A stretch of 64,000 bases of DNA from Verrucomicrobiota bacterium. GTDB taxonomy: Bacteria; Verrucomicrobiota; Verrucomicrobiia; Opitutales; Oceanipulchritudinaceae. The stretch covers positions 1-64,000 of the forward strand of contig JAJOKB010000111.1 in the NCBI GenBank assembly GCA_021208135.1, in the 5' to 3' direction. Shown here in pieces: positions 1 to 11,038 of this stretch (position 1 is the first letter of the stretch; every line of letters begins with the position of its first letter). A model generated the notes under the pieces. It made no database searches and was not told where the DNA came from. It saw only the letters and a program-made list of their open reading frames with translations. The position numbers and the translations under genes are program-made.

Positions 1-291
1 CGAGCCGCGCTGGCGGCGATGGTATTGTTCAGTGGCACTTGGTCACAGGGGCGAAGAAGACCGGTCAGTTCCGGGTAGCAGGTAGGGCCAAAGATCAAAG
101 GAGAACTCGATACACACCACTGAAACACCTGTGGTGAGCTGCGGCATGGGGTCAGTGGTGTGAAGGCGTGTGCAACCTTACTGAGAGAATTAAAGAGGCT
201 TAGCATAATGACCCCCAACGCACTCTGCAGAGTTGGACAAGAACAAAAGTTGAATGAGTCCACATCGAGGTAGCGACAACGGGAGCGCTTG

Positions 292-326
292 GGTGCCAGG
301 CACCCATAATCCGAGGATGATGGGTT
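292..326. repeat. REP-like palindromic element, copy 1 (GGTGCCAGGCACCCAT...ATGATGGGTT)
   Basis: TGGGTGCC-A-GGCACCCA inverted repeat (290-306) followed by a second imperfect hairpin CCCATAATCC/GGATGATGGG; 31/35 nt identical to 59492-59526. Confidence 0.7.
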
Positions 327-387
327 TTAAAAAATAGGAGAATATTGCGGACATATAATCATAATTGTCGTCACGTGAGTTTTTTGT

Positions 388-1523
388 ATGCTATTTCAAC
401 TCATGCACAAATCCGAGGAACGTAAACTTTTCAAAGATTGGTTTGATATTGAAGCGGCATATTTGTTGGCAGAACAATTCTATGCAACTTATCCGCAGTT
501 TGATACTGATCGTTTTGTTGAAACAGCTTGTGCAAATCTCTCAAAACTAGAATTTTACGCCAGGATTCGACAATTTGCCAAAGCTTTACGTCAGACGCTT
601 CCTGCCGAAGTTCCGGATGCCTTGAACATAATTGCCTTGAGTTTACCCCCCATTATCTCAGGCACAGAAAGCACTTCTGAGGGATGGTTGCAATGGCCTG
701 TTGGACAGTGGTTGGCAGATTACTCTCTTGAGTATCCTGATTTGGCGCTGGATGTCATGTTGCAACTGACGCAACGCTTCACATCTGAATTTGCAGTTCG
801 CCCATTTGTAGAGAATTATCCAGAGAAAACGATAGCGTATCTTTTGAAGCATACAGTTCATCCGAGTCCGCATGTTCGTCGATGGTGTTCCGAGGGATTA
901 CGTCCCAGGCTACCCTGGGGCAAGGTACTTGAAGTCATCAAACTGGACCCGACCCCTATCCTGCCGGTTCTGGAGGCCTTGCGTGATGATGTGGATCGTT
1001 ATGTGCAGAGGTCGGTAGCCAATTGTCTCAATGATATAGGCAAGGATCATCCTGATGTGCTTTTAGACTTATGTTCCCAGTGGCAGAAGGGTTCAAATCC
1101 TCAGCGGACTTGGATTGTGCGCCATGCATTACGATCACTTGTTAAGCAAGGAAATGCCAGAGCACTGGAATCATTGGGTTCTCATCTGCACACAAGATCG
1201 AAACAAGATTAGAAATTTGCCCTCATTCGGTTTCGATAGGAGAAAGCGTTATTTTACATGCTTCAATTCACAACCCTAGTCCAAATCCGGTGCCTGCTGT
1301 CGTGGATTTTTCGGTGAACTACGTTTCGCGGTTCGGGTAAATGCACCCACAAAGTGTTCAAGTGGAAAACATTGCTATTCGACCGAAAGACACACTCGAC
1401 TTGAGCAAAAAACTGGCCTTTGTAAGAACGACAACGAGATCTCTCTATCCTGGGAAACATAAAGTTCAGCTGCAAATCAATGGAGTAAAAGGAGCCATTG
1501 CAGAGGTTGTGCTTTCTGTATAA
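388..1523 (+). CDS. alkC: AlkC-type DNA alkylation repair glycosylase (HEAT-like) with C-terminal Ig-like domain; frameshifted at ~1178 and ~1338
   Basis: HPSPHVRRWCSEGLRPRLPW...VANCLNDIGKDHPD...RHALRSLVKQG matches AlkC family; restoring 1 nt at two places joins ORF 388-1212 with LEICPHSVSIGESVILHASIHNPSPNPVPAVVDFSVNYVSRFG-K-MHPQSVQVENI...YPGKHKVQLQING. Confidence 0.8.
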
Positions 1524-1648
1524 TTTTTAGGCTTTTCTTCACGAATCAGGCTTAAACTTCTACTTTTGAGTTATCCAATTTTAGGGGTATCTTACCCATT
1601 AATGCGAGGTTTTCTAACGCCTGATTCAGTATCTTCCTCTCGACGCAT

Positions 1649-3217
1649 TCACGCTCCCGCGATCCTGGGATAGCGCATCGGTTCGCGATCCATCTCGGCG
1701 TAGGCGTATTTGAGAAGGATCTCTCCTTTGAGGCTCTGCGCGGCAGGATCATCCCAGAGGTTGTTCAATTCGTCCGGGTCAGTCTGCAGATCAAAAAGCT
1801 CCCCATATACCTGATCTTTCCATAAGGTCAGCTTGTAGCGGGCGTCTACATAAGTCCGCAAATGCGGAATGGATTTGCCGAAGCGGTGTTCCACCAATAC
1901 GCTGTTTCTCGCCTTTCCTTGGTCGCGACGCCACACTGCAGATTGATCCACGCCTGTCATAGCTCCGGGAACTCCCAATCCTGCAGCACGCATGAAGGTT
2001 GGCGCCAAATCCACTAGTGACTGTAGAGCTACCGAACGGTCACCTGACTGAACCTGATTTGGTACTTTGGCAATAAAGGGCACTCGAATCACATCCTCAT
2101 AGTTGAAGATCGCCTTAGCGATTAGTCCATGCTGTCCCAGAAAATGGCCGTGGTCCGAGGTAAACACAATTACCGTGTTCTCGGTGAGTCCCTTCTCATC
2201 CAACTCATCGAGAATGCGACCGATTTCCCGATCCATCAAAGTGACCATACCGTAGTAAGAGGCCATGTCGGCACGCAATTGCTGCTCATCATGTAAGTGC
2301 GACATCGCACCATGCACGTGATACCGAGTGTCCCAACACCCTGAAAAATCGGCTTCCTCTGGCTTACGTCTCGATTCGCGATGCCACGGGGTCATGCGAT
2401 CAAACTCACCTTCCACATAATGCCCGATGGGCATATCCGCAGGATCATACATGCTGGCAAAGGGCTCCGGCACTGTATATGGTGGATGTGGATCATGAAA
2501 ACTTGCCCAAGTGAAAAAGGGCCTGCCCTCACTCACCGCATTACGGATGTTGGCAATAGTTCTCTCTGCCGTCCAAACAGAGTAGTGCAGATGCTCGGGC
2601 AATGCCCATGTGCGGTCAGTACTGCCCGGCTCCAATCGGGTATTGTAAGGAGCTTTCGGCGCTTTGCCTCCGCCATCACCGTAACCTGGAACACTATTAA
2701 AATACTCTCGCCAATCCAGTAGTCCTTTCTCCTCCAACCACAGCGCATAGTGCTGTCCGACATGAGACTCATCTGTGTGGTTGCGCGTCAATTCCACCGT
2801 CTCAAAGCCATACCATGGCCCTTTGAAGTTCTTCCAGAATTCGAGATCGCGCAGCACAGGTTGACACTCAATACTCGTCTGATCTGGAGTGCTGGCCAGG
2901 GGCTGAAAATGCGCCTTGCCGATGAGATGCGTCGCATAGCCAGCTTGCATTAAATACTCACCCAAGGTGGGGATCTCCTCATCCAACTTTGTCCCCAACG
3001 ACCAAGCTCCGTGCTGCGAGGGATACATCCCTGTTATGATGGATGCTCGCGTCGGTGTACAGGTAGGATTAGGACAATAAGCGCGCTCATACAGCGTTCC
3101 CATTGTTGCCAGACGATCCAAGTTAGGGGTCTTGATTTGCTGATTTAAGACCCCTAACGTGGTCCAATGCTGCTGATCGGAAGTTATCAGTAGGAAATTT
3201 GGGGACTTTAACTTCAT
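1649..3217 (-). CDS. Sulfatase (arylsulfatase family, CTPTR formylglycine motif)
   Basis: NFLLITSDQQHWTTLG...YCPNPTCTPTRASIITGMYPSQHG, FTSDHGHFLGQHG. Confidence 0.93.
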   Translation of the reverse strand: MKLKSPNFLLITSDQQHWTTLGVLNQQIKTPNLDRLATMGTLYERAYCPNPTCTPTRASIITGMYPSQHGAWSLGTKLDEEIPTLGEYLMQAGYATHLIGKAHFQPLASTPDQTSIECQPVLRDLEFWKNFKGPWYGFETVELTRNHTDESHVGQHYALWLEEKGLLDWREYFNSVPGYGDGGGKAPKAPYNTRLEPGSTDRTWALPEHLHYSVWTAERTIANIRNAVSEGRPFFTWASFHDPHPPYTVPEPFASMYDPADMPIGHYVEGEFDRMTPWHRESRRKPEEADFSGCWDTRYHVHGAMSHLHDEQQLRADMASYYGMVTLMDREIGRILDELDEKGLTENTVIVFTSDHGHFLGQHGLIAKAIFNYEDVIRVPFIAKVPNQVQSGDRSVALQSLVDLAPTFMRAAGLGVPGAMTGVDQSAVWRRDQGKARNSVLVEHRFGKSIPHLRTYVDARYKLTLWKDQVYGELFDLQTDPDELNNLWDDPAAQSLKGEILLKYAYAEMDREPMRYPRIAGA

Positions 3218-3336
3218 TAAACCACCTGAATTCTTTTGCGAGGAAAAGCCTATGCTTTATCTTACCAGTCTCCAGCTTCTGGATGGAGGCAAATTTGCAT
3301 TCAGTGTGTCCGGTTGATTGGTTTACCCGATCTGGT

Positions 3337-5199
3337 TCAAAAGGACGTCAAAAGGTTTTTTAGTTCCGCCAACCGCTTGGATGCAGCAACGCATTTTTCC
3401 GTTGATGCAATACCAGTTGTCTCTGCCAAGAATACAATATAGCCCGCTACATTTTTTGCGTATAATAACTTTGCTTCGTCTGATATCGCATAAAAGCGCG
3501 CCCTCTGCTTGTACCCTGCGGCGGAGTGATCTCCTAGCGCCGACTTCTCGGCTTTACCTCCTGCTGCCAGAACGTAAAGAAAATTATATTCGAACCAGAA
3601 TGGATGTTCAGGTGAAGGATGAAGCTCAGCCATCGCAGCTTTTGCGGTTGAAATATCAGAAAATATCTCCACGGGTTTGTTCTCCATGCGCAAAGCATCT
3701 GCAATAAATGTGCGTGCCATATCCCTTTCCGTAGGGGCTTCGCTGAAGGCGCACTGAAGCGCCAAATCTGCAGTAAAGGCATACCAATCGCGCCATAAAG
3801 TCCCATCGCTGGCATTACTTGAGGTAGCTAAGGCCTTACCCATTTCATAAGTGTATCGCCCACTCGTTTTAATTTCCAGACGGCTTCCTGTTACCTCTCC
3901 CATGACACGATAGTTTTCGGCCGACTTCCCAGAGCCAGAATGGAATCCAATACCAACACCGAATTGCTTGCATACTTCCCATTGTGCGCTGATTAACGAA
4001 CGCAATTTTTCGTTATCGGGATACGGTAAGTTTTTTTGGAATCCAAGTGCGGGAGCGCAAAAGTGGATCTTCATTCCCATCTGCTCACATAATGCCAGCA
4101 TAATTGCAGTGGTTTCCGCTGTCGTCAGTCCCGGCAATTCATCAATAGAAAGTTCTCGCAGGTAGGCTCTCCCCTCATTAGTGGTAAAAGCATTAGCTCG
4201 AGCTGCTGAATACTTGTCATCCCTCTGCTTCATCTTAAGCATTGATGGCCACACGTATGCTAAAAGTGAATAGAATGATTCCTCTGAAATGCAAATTCCG
4301 CACTCCCCTACTCTGTCTTTTACCTCAGTTACGGTTCCTGTCGGTACATTTTCAGCCACCCAGCTTACCGGATCCTTCGGTCGGCTTGTTTGCGCTAATT
4401 CAGGGGATAAATCAAAGGTAATGTAACTTGCCAGGAGACAACCCTCGACAAGAGCATCCTCACGCTCATCAAACTTCCCCCCAATAGGCTGGTGATCCGC
4501 ATTGAAGGACCAGGGGATCCTTTTTCTATGAAAGCCAGACTTCAGTTTCGAGAGTACGCATCCATGCGCCATTCCCTGCACGCTTTGCCCTTGGTGTCCT
4601 TCCGGTACACTTGTGCCGATGAAGGGAAATGGAACATGATCCAAACGATCTTCCAGCATCGCAGTTACATCGTACACCAGTTCTCTGGGAATGGAATTTT
4701 GGTTTGCAGTCAGGCCTGTTTCCAGGGCCGACATAGCCCACTCAACCGCATGCCAATGTAAAGTCGTAAATCTGGCACCGATTCCTAATGTACTTTCACC
4801 TAGCGTACCGTTCGCAGTTGGAAAAATTGTCGCGGCTGGGTCATTTTCTTGAACCAAGTTTTTAAGAATTAGCAAGTTTTTGTAAGTCGCTGGCCAAGCA
4901 AACACTCCTTCTTCCAGCTTTACGCCATTTTCAAGTGTCGGTGGTAAGGAACCGTTTGAACTTAAAAGCCAAGCACAGTCCCCCAAGGAGTTTTCAGCTA
5001 ACTTCCATTCACCATGTTTGGTGGAAAATGCACTCTTGGGCCACACCTTTGCGGTGGTTAGCAATTCTGTTTTTAGAAATTCCCAATCGAGGCAAAAGTC
5101 AGGGCTGATACAAGGATTGGTTGCAATGCGCAGACCATTATCAAGAAGAAAACGATTTATTGTAGTCATAGTGGATTTATACCTAAGCCAATCCATCAA
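3337..5199 (-). CDS. Tagaturonate epimerase-like (UxaE-related) protein
   Basis: 620-aa intact ORF; ADHQPIGGKFDERED, FHSGSGKSAENYRVMGEVTGSRLEIKTSGRYTYEMGKAL resembles the UxaE HSGSDKFSIYP...KTAGTSYLEAL pattern (from memory). Confidence 0.45.
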   Translation of the reverse strand: MMDWLRYKSTMTTINRFLLDNGLRIATNPCISPDFCLDWEFLKTELLTTAKVWPKSAFSTKHGEWKLAENSLGDCAWLLSSNGSLPPTLENGVKLEEGVFAWPATYKNLLILKNLVQENDPAATIFPTANGTLGESTLGIGARFTTLHWHAVEWAMSALETGLTANQNSIPRELVYDVTAMLEDRLDHVPFPFIGTSVPEGHQGQSVQGMAHGCVLSKLKSGFHRKRIPWSFNADHQPIGGKFDEREDALVEGCLLASYITFDLSPELAQTSRPKDPVSWVAENVPTGTVTEVKDRVGECGICISEESFYSLLAYVWPSMLKMKQRDDKYSAARANAFTTNEGRAYLRELSIDELPGLTTAETTAIMLALCEQMGMKIHFCAPALGFQKNLPYPDNEKLRSLISAQWEVCKQFGVGIGFHSGSGKSAENYRVMGEVTGSRLEIKTSGRYTYEMGKALATSSNASDGTLWRDWYAFTADLALQCAFSEAPTERDMARTFIADALRMENKPVEIFSDISTAKAAMAELHPSPEHPFWFEYNFLYVLAAGGKAEKSALGDHSAAGYKQRARFYAISDEAKLLYAKNVAGYIVFLAETTGIASTEKCVAASKRLAELKNLLTSF

Positions 5200-5877
5200 T
5201 TTAAAGGCAATGGTTTTCTACAAGATTGTCCCCATTGTTGGGCCAAACGACGGTGGCTTTTGCTCATTTCCGGACAGTACATAATCTTAAAAAGGCCACT
5301 CTCCCGGTGTATTTTGCTTGAGACTACGCCTTATTGCGTTTGTTCCTATGTTTATTATGGCGATTGCTAGAAAACATAAGATGGATAAAGCCAAGGCTGG
5401 GTACTATCTGCTCAGCAACAGGTGTACGCGCCAGGCCATTGCATTGGGCAAGGGGTGGCTATGGATGGTTGCACTTTCGTCACGATCGTGAATGCCGTCT
5501 ACTGCTCTGCTCTCCGGTGGGGAGAATTATTGGTTTAGGCATAACACCATTGCGGTTCCCGGATGCGCAACCCACGTCATAGGTGGTTTTGGTCTATGGT
5601 GTGAGAGTGGGGCCGTGTCCTTCCTTCTCGAAATAGTACCAATCAGAAACTACTGTCCCCTACCCTACTTCGTTTGTATTTTCGTCTGGGTGCTGAGATT
5701 GCCGTTGCGGTATTTCTCTAACTATATGATGTCCAACATAATATAGCTTTATGGCTAAATTTATGTTAATAAAAATTAAAAATCAGTATTTTCAGGACGT
5801 ATACTGTCTTGGGTTGAGAAGGCAAAAGTTATTGATGTTTGATTTAGCGATTGGTGCAAGGAGTGCGATACCCTGCT

Positions 5878-7790
5878 CTAGCGTTTGTTTAATGCTAGCA
5901 TCAGAATCGTTAGATCCGTAGGATTGACGCCACTTATTCTGCTTGCTTGCCCTAGGTTTGTTGGGCGAACGTCTTTGAGTTTTGATAAGCTCTCGCTTCG
6001 CAGGCCTTTAACGGAGTCGTAATTGAAGTCTACAGGAATCTTAATCTTTTCAGCCTGCTGAAGTCGTTGGATTAATTTGTGTTCCCGGTCAAGGTAGCCC
6101 TTATAACGGATGAAGTACAAGACTCCCTCCCTTATGGTTGTAGGCAACTGTTCAAAATCGTTTGGTGTCTCATGATTGGTGGGGTTTTTTCTGATATGAT
6201 CTGCCCATGTCCCATCGCGATGTTTTAAATTTTCGATTTCATGAACCCAGCGCTTAATTAGCCTGACCTTTTCTTGCATCCGGGACAGTCTGTCTTGGGG
6301 AGGAGCCATAATTTTTGGGCGTGGCACAATAGTCTTTGTTCGGCGCTGTCGTGGTTAAACAAAAGTCGGTGCTCTGCTCTACTTGTGAACATCCTGTAAG
6401 GTTCGGTAGTGCCCTTTGTTACCAGGTCATCGATCAGTACGCCGATGTAGCCATCTTGCCTGCCAAGAATTAGTGGGGTTTGGCCGCGGATTTTGTTGAC
6501 GGCATTTACACCGGCAATCAGGCCTTGAGCAGCGGCCTCCTCATATCCCGAAGTTCCGTTGATCTGGCCGGCGAAGAAGAGTCTTTCACAGAGTTTTGAT
6601 TCAAGTGATGGCAATAGTTGGGTTGGTTGAGCAAAATCGTATTCTACGGCGTAGGCAGGTCTGAGCATTTTCGCGTTTTCCAGGCCTGGGATGGATTGAA
6701 TCATTTGGAGCTGAATGTCGAATGGTAGGCTTGTCGAGAGGCCGTTGATATACCATTCGTCTGTGTGGCGTCCTTCGGGCTCGAGAAATAGGCGATGTCG
6801 ATCCTTGTCGCAGAAGCGAACGATCTTATCTTCTATGCTTGGGCAATACCGTGGTCCTATGCCCTCGATTTCTCCTGAATACATTGCTGAGAGGTGCAGG
6901 TTTTTTTGTATTACTTCGTGTGTTCTTTCGCTTGTGTATGTTATCCAGCAGGACATGGGGTCAGTTCCGGGGAGCCAGCCGATGCGTTTCTGTTGCGACT
7001 GTTCCACGTGGAACAGGAACTTTTCGAGATCACTTCTGTCTTTGGTTTGTGATTGTTCCACGTGGAACAGATCAAGCCTGATGTGTGTATCATAGAAGGC
7101 GAAGGTGTTGGGATGTATATCGCCTTTTTGTTCCTCAAGTGCGGAGAAATCGATGCTGGAGCCGAGCAGTCGACATGGTGTTCCTGTCTTTAGTCGGTTT
7201 AGTTTGATTCCAATATCTAAAAAGCTCTGGCTGAGGGTTTTTGCCGAGAAGTCCCCCATCCTACCCCCTTCGGACTTGTTTTTGCCGACGTGCATGAGTG
7301 CTCTAAGGAAAGTTCCGGTGGTAACGACGACAGCGTCAGCGGTGAAGTCGATGCCGAGATTGGTGGTAACTCCTGTAATCCGAGCGTCTTTCCAGAGTAA
7401 TCCTGTGACAACGGCCTGAAAAAGCTCAAGATTAGGTGTTGTTTCAATCAGGTGTTTCATCCTGAACTGGTAGGCTTTTTTATCGCATTGTGCCCGGGGC
7501 GCTTGAACGGCAGGCCCCTTGGATTCGTTAAGCATTCTGAATTGAATGGCTGTGGCGTCGGCGTTTATTGCCATGGCTCCGCCTAGGGCGTCGATCTCTC
7601 GTACTATATGACCTTTTGCCTGCCCGCCGATTGCTGGATTGCAACTCATTTGGGCAACGGTATCTATGTTGCCCGTGAGCAGGAGGGTTTTCGCGCCCAT
7701 ACGTGCGGCAGCGAGTGCGGCTTCGCAGCCGGCGTGGCCAGCTCCGCAAACGATTACTTCGAAGTGATATTTATTGTTGGTGGAGATCAT
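5878..7790 (-). CDS. mnmG: tRNA uridine-5-carboxymethylaminomethyl(34) synthesis enzyme MnmG (GidA); frameshift ~6300
   Basis: [64 protein letters not shown]-terminal [16 protein letters not shown] in ORF 5878-6327; removing one C from CCCCC at the junction restores [20 protein letters not shown]. Confidence 0.95.
7000..7015. promoter_or_regulatory. parS centromere-like site 1 (TGTTCCACGTGGAACA)
   Basis: Perfect 16-bp palindrome matching the ParB/Spo0J parS consensus (TGTTNCACGTGNAACA). Confidence 0.88.
7054..7069. promoter_or_regulatory. parS centromere-like site 2 (TGTTCCACGTGGAACA)
   Basis: Second identical perfect palindrome, 54 nt from site 1. Confidence 0.88.
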
Positions 7791-9145
7791 TTTCCGATGC
7801 AGAATGACGAGAACAGTTCGTCCAGAACCTGTTCATTGTCAATCTTTCCGGTAATTCGACCAATGGATTCCATGCAAATTCTCAATTCAGTTGCAGCGAG
7901 TTCGGTTGGCTGTCCGTTTTTGAGAATGAATAATGCTTGTTCGATCGCGTGTTGTGCGTCTTTGAGTGCTGCTGCATGCCTTGCGCTAATTACAATGGTA
8001 TCGGGTCCAATGCCATCCAGTTCCTGTTTAACCATGTTTTCTAATGCTTTACGGAGGACATCGACTCCTTTGCCGGTGAGGGCTGAAAGTTGGACGCTTT
8101 GGCCATGGACCGCCAGCGTTGGTGTAACTGGTAAATCGCTTTGAATGTCACACTTGTTTTGGACTAGAATTGTTGGTTTATTGCTTAATTTTTTAAGAAT
8201 TTCGTGTGGTAGGGTGGGGTGGGGGTTGGTGGTATCCACGACCCAGATGATTAAATCCGCTAAATCCAACTGTTGGATTGTTTTTTGGATACCCAAACGT
8301 TCGATGGTTCCTGTGTGTTGTCGGATCCCTGCGGTATCAATTATTCGGAACAAGTATGGACCGATGTGGATTTGGTCTTCGAGATAATCTCTTGTAGTTC
8401 CGGGTTCATCGCTTACCAATGCCCGATCTTTTCCGAGCAGAGCATTAAGCAGGCTACTTTTGCCTGCATTTGGTTCTCCCATAATGACTGTGCGGATACC
8501 ATCTTTGAGCAGGGCCTCGTATTGGCTTGTTGCAATCATCTCGTCCAGTTGAAGGAGTAGCGTTGATAGGGTATGGATGGGGCCATCGCTATTTTCATCC
8601 GGCAAGTCTTCCTCGGGGAAGTCGATATAAGCTTCTAAATGTGCGATGACGGATATCAACTGACTGAGGCAGCGGTGGATTTTTTCTCCAATGCTCCCAC
8701 TTAATTGTTTTTGAGCGACTTGGAGTGCGCGTTCGCTGGTTGCGTGAATTGTTTCTCGCACAGCTTCTGCTTGTGTAAGGTCTAATTTTCCATTTATGAA
8801 CGCAAGTTTTGTGAACTCACCAGGTTCTGCCATTCTGCACCCTCTTGTGGTCAAATCAAGCAATATGGCGTTGACGATTAGTGGGTTGCCATGGCAGTTG
8901 ATCTCGAGGGAATCTTCTCCTGTGTAGGAAGCGGGGCCTTTGTAGTAGGTATATACTACATTATCCAGTCTCAGGTTATTTACTGAGTGGTAATTAGCAA
9001 CGGTTGCTGTTCGCGGTTGTAATTTCCGTGTTTTGAAAACGTTTTCTACCAATTGCGGCACTAGGACTCCAGAGACTCTGATTACTGCTATGGCGGAGCG
9101 ACCAGAGGGTGTCGCGAGTGCCGCAATGGTATCCAGGTTTTGCAT
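7787..9145 (-). CDS. mnmE: tRNA modification GTPase MnmE (TrmE)
   Basis: [36 protein letters not shown]-domain, C-terminal FCIGK. Confidence 0.96.
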   Translation of the reverse strand: MQNLDTIAALATPSGRSAIAVIRVSGVLVPQLVENVFKTRKLQPRTATVANYHSVNNLRLDNVVYTYYKGPASYTGEDSLEINCHGNPLIVNAILLDLTTRGCRMAEPGEFTKLAFINGKLDLTQAEAVRETIHATSERALQVAQKQLSGSIGEKIHRCLSQLISVIAHLEAYIDFPEEDLPDENSDGPIHTLSTLLLQLDEMIATSQYEALLKDGIRTVIMGEPNAGKSSLLNALLGKDRALVSDEPGTTRDYLEDQIHIGPYLFRIIDTAGIRQHTGTIERLGIQKTIQQLDLADLIIWVVDTTNPHPTLPHEILKKLSNKPTILVQNKCDIQSDLPVTPTLAVHGQSVQLSALTGKGVDVLRKALENMVKQELDGIGPDTIVISARHAAALKDAQHAIEQALFILKNGQPTELAATELRICMESIGRITGKIDNEQVLDELFSSFCIGK

Positions 9146-9147
9146 AA

Positions 9148-10228
9148 TTATTCGTCTGCGCTGACGGAAGGACTATCGCTGTGGCTTGTAGTGGCTAGGG
9201 CACTACCGCCGGTTACTGTGACCTTTTCGTAGATGAGTTGCGTTATTTTTTGCATCATCTCGGCGTTGTCTGCCAGGGTTTGTTTGGCTGCTTCGCGTCC
9301 TTGTCCGATCAATTGACCTTCGAACGAAATCCAAGAGCCTTTTTTTCTCTAATATTTTGTGTTCTATTCCGAGATCCAGCACGGAACCTGTGCGCGATAA
9401 TCCCTCGGTGTACATGATGTCGAATTCACATTCGGTGAAGGGTGGGGCGACCTTGTTTTTAACTACTTTTAGTCTAGTGCGATTGCCCACGACCGAACCG
9501 GTTGGATCTTTGATAGCCCCAATGCGTCTAATGTCCATACGTACTGATGCGAAGAACTTGAGTGCGCGTCCGCCTGGTTGTGTTTCTGGATTGCCGAACA
9601 TAACCCCGATTTTTTCGCGAATCTGATTGGTAAACAGGCAGACACAGTTTGTGCGATTAATGGCTGCGGTTAATCTGCGCATAGCTTGACTCATCATGCG
9701 AGCTTGTAGACCGACGGTACTGTCGCCGAATTGGCCCTCAAGTTCATTTTTGGATACCAGGGCGGCGACAGAGTCGATAACAATCACGTCAATAGCGCCG
9801 CTGCGGATCAAGGTTTCTGCTATATTGAGTGCATCTTCACCGCATTCTGGCTGAGCTACTATCAAGTTTTCTACATCGACTCCGACGACCCGAGCGTATC
9901 GAGGGTCTAAGGCGTGTTCGACGTCGATAAATACGGCGTTACCGCCTTGTCGTTGTGCTTGAGCGATGAGAGCTAAACAGAGGGTGGTTTTGCCGGAGGA
10001 TTCTGGACCATAGATCTCAGCGATGCGGCCTCTTGGGAGTCCGCCTACGCCTAATGCGAGATCGATGGAGGGGCAGCCGGTGGCAATAACATCGATTTGC
10101 CGTTGGCTTGACTCACCGAGTTTCATGATGGCGCCTTCGCCGAATTGTTTATTAATAGCTGAAAGTGCTAAGTCGAGCGCTTTGCTATCTGTTGCATCGT
10201 TGGTTTTTTTGCTTGCTGGTTTTGCCAT
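9148..10228 (-). CDS. recA: Recombinase RecA; frameshift ~9345 (extra A in A7 run)
   Basis: [35 protein letters not shown]; deleting one A restores [28 protein letters not shown]...VSADE* ending at 9148. Confidence 0.97.
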
Positions 10229-10432
10229 TGTTATAATAAGTTATGGTTATCTTTTTTTGTTGTGTGGTTGAATGCAAGCAAAAAAAGTGATTATTTGTTC
10301 ACCGGTTTAGTGGAATAGATTGTTATGTTTGAGTTAACTAAAAGAGAGAAGCAGGGGTTAGCGTGTTTATTGACGATATTGTTTTTGGGAGTGTTGGGAA
10401 TGTTATTATTTCCGGCTTGATGGAATGAGGGT

Positions 10433-10993
10433 TTAGTCCGTTGGTTTAATGAGAAACAAGCCTCCGTTGGATGCCTCCGTGAGAATATAGATGAACCCAT
10501 CGGGAGCGATTCTCACGTCTCTGATGCAACGGACTGGTTCTTCGAGCAAAGGTTCTTCATGAGCAACGGTGTTGTTTTCGATTACCAGGCGGTGAATAGA
10601 TTCGCTGCGCAGGAAGTCGGCAAAGAGATTGCCGCGCCAAAGCGGGAAAGCATTGCCATGATTAATGGCGAGGCCTGAAGGAACACCGACGAAAGGATTA
10701 TCCGGCGGTATGCCGCCCTCTTGGAGAATGCGAATAACAGAGCCGACGGGACGCGTCAGATCCTGGGCCGCATAGCGTACCCCGTTATCGTCGATGGTAA
10801 AAAGAACAGTTCCATCACCGGGGAAAGTGATGCGTGAGCCGTAATGTCTGCCAGGGTTGCTGCGCGGTTCTTGTGAGTGCGGTACCTGTAGATCAATGAG
10901 GACGGTTTTTCCGGTATTTAACCTTGCGCGGGCCAAGGCGGTGCCAGTGGCCTGTCTGGCGTTGTAAGCAACCCAAAGGTTGTGTACAATTTC
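10433..10993 (-). pseudogene. Remnant of a PQQ-dependent sugar dehydrogenase-like beta-propeller (5' truncated, internally deleted)
   Basis: VAYNARQATGTALARARL...GRHYGSRITF..., then PSGLAINHGNAFPLWRGNLFADFLRSESIHRLVIE...IRDVRIAPDGFIYILTEASNGGLFLI; in-frame stop at 10994-10996 and the usual middle section is missing. Confidence 0.6.
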
Positions 10994-11038
10994 TTATAAA
11001 GTTTGAGATACTCATGCAACGCAGATAAAAGGGAATGG

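Noticed and set aside
1-285. Possible C-terminal end of a transposase or other gene (frame 3 GIVQWHLVTGAKKTGQFRVAGRAKDQRRTRYTPLKHLW)
   Set aside because: No recognisable family and cut by the window edge
365-385. CACGTG in GTCGTCACGTGAGTTT as a third parS
   Set aside because: Only the central TCACGTGA matches; outer palindrome positions are absent
5200-5877. AT-rich intergenic stretch next to the parS-bearing mnmG, considered as oriC
   Set aside because: No TTATNCACA-type DnaA boxes found by eye and no dnaA/dnaN nearby; short ORFs in the track look spurious
9203-9360. Real divergent RecA C-terminus ([21 protein letters not shown])
   Set aside because: Removing one A from an A7 run restores the standard RecA C-terminal sequence and a stop adjacent to the mnmE start
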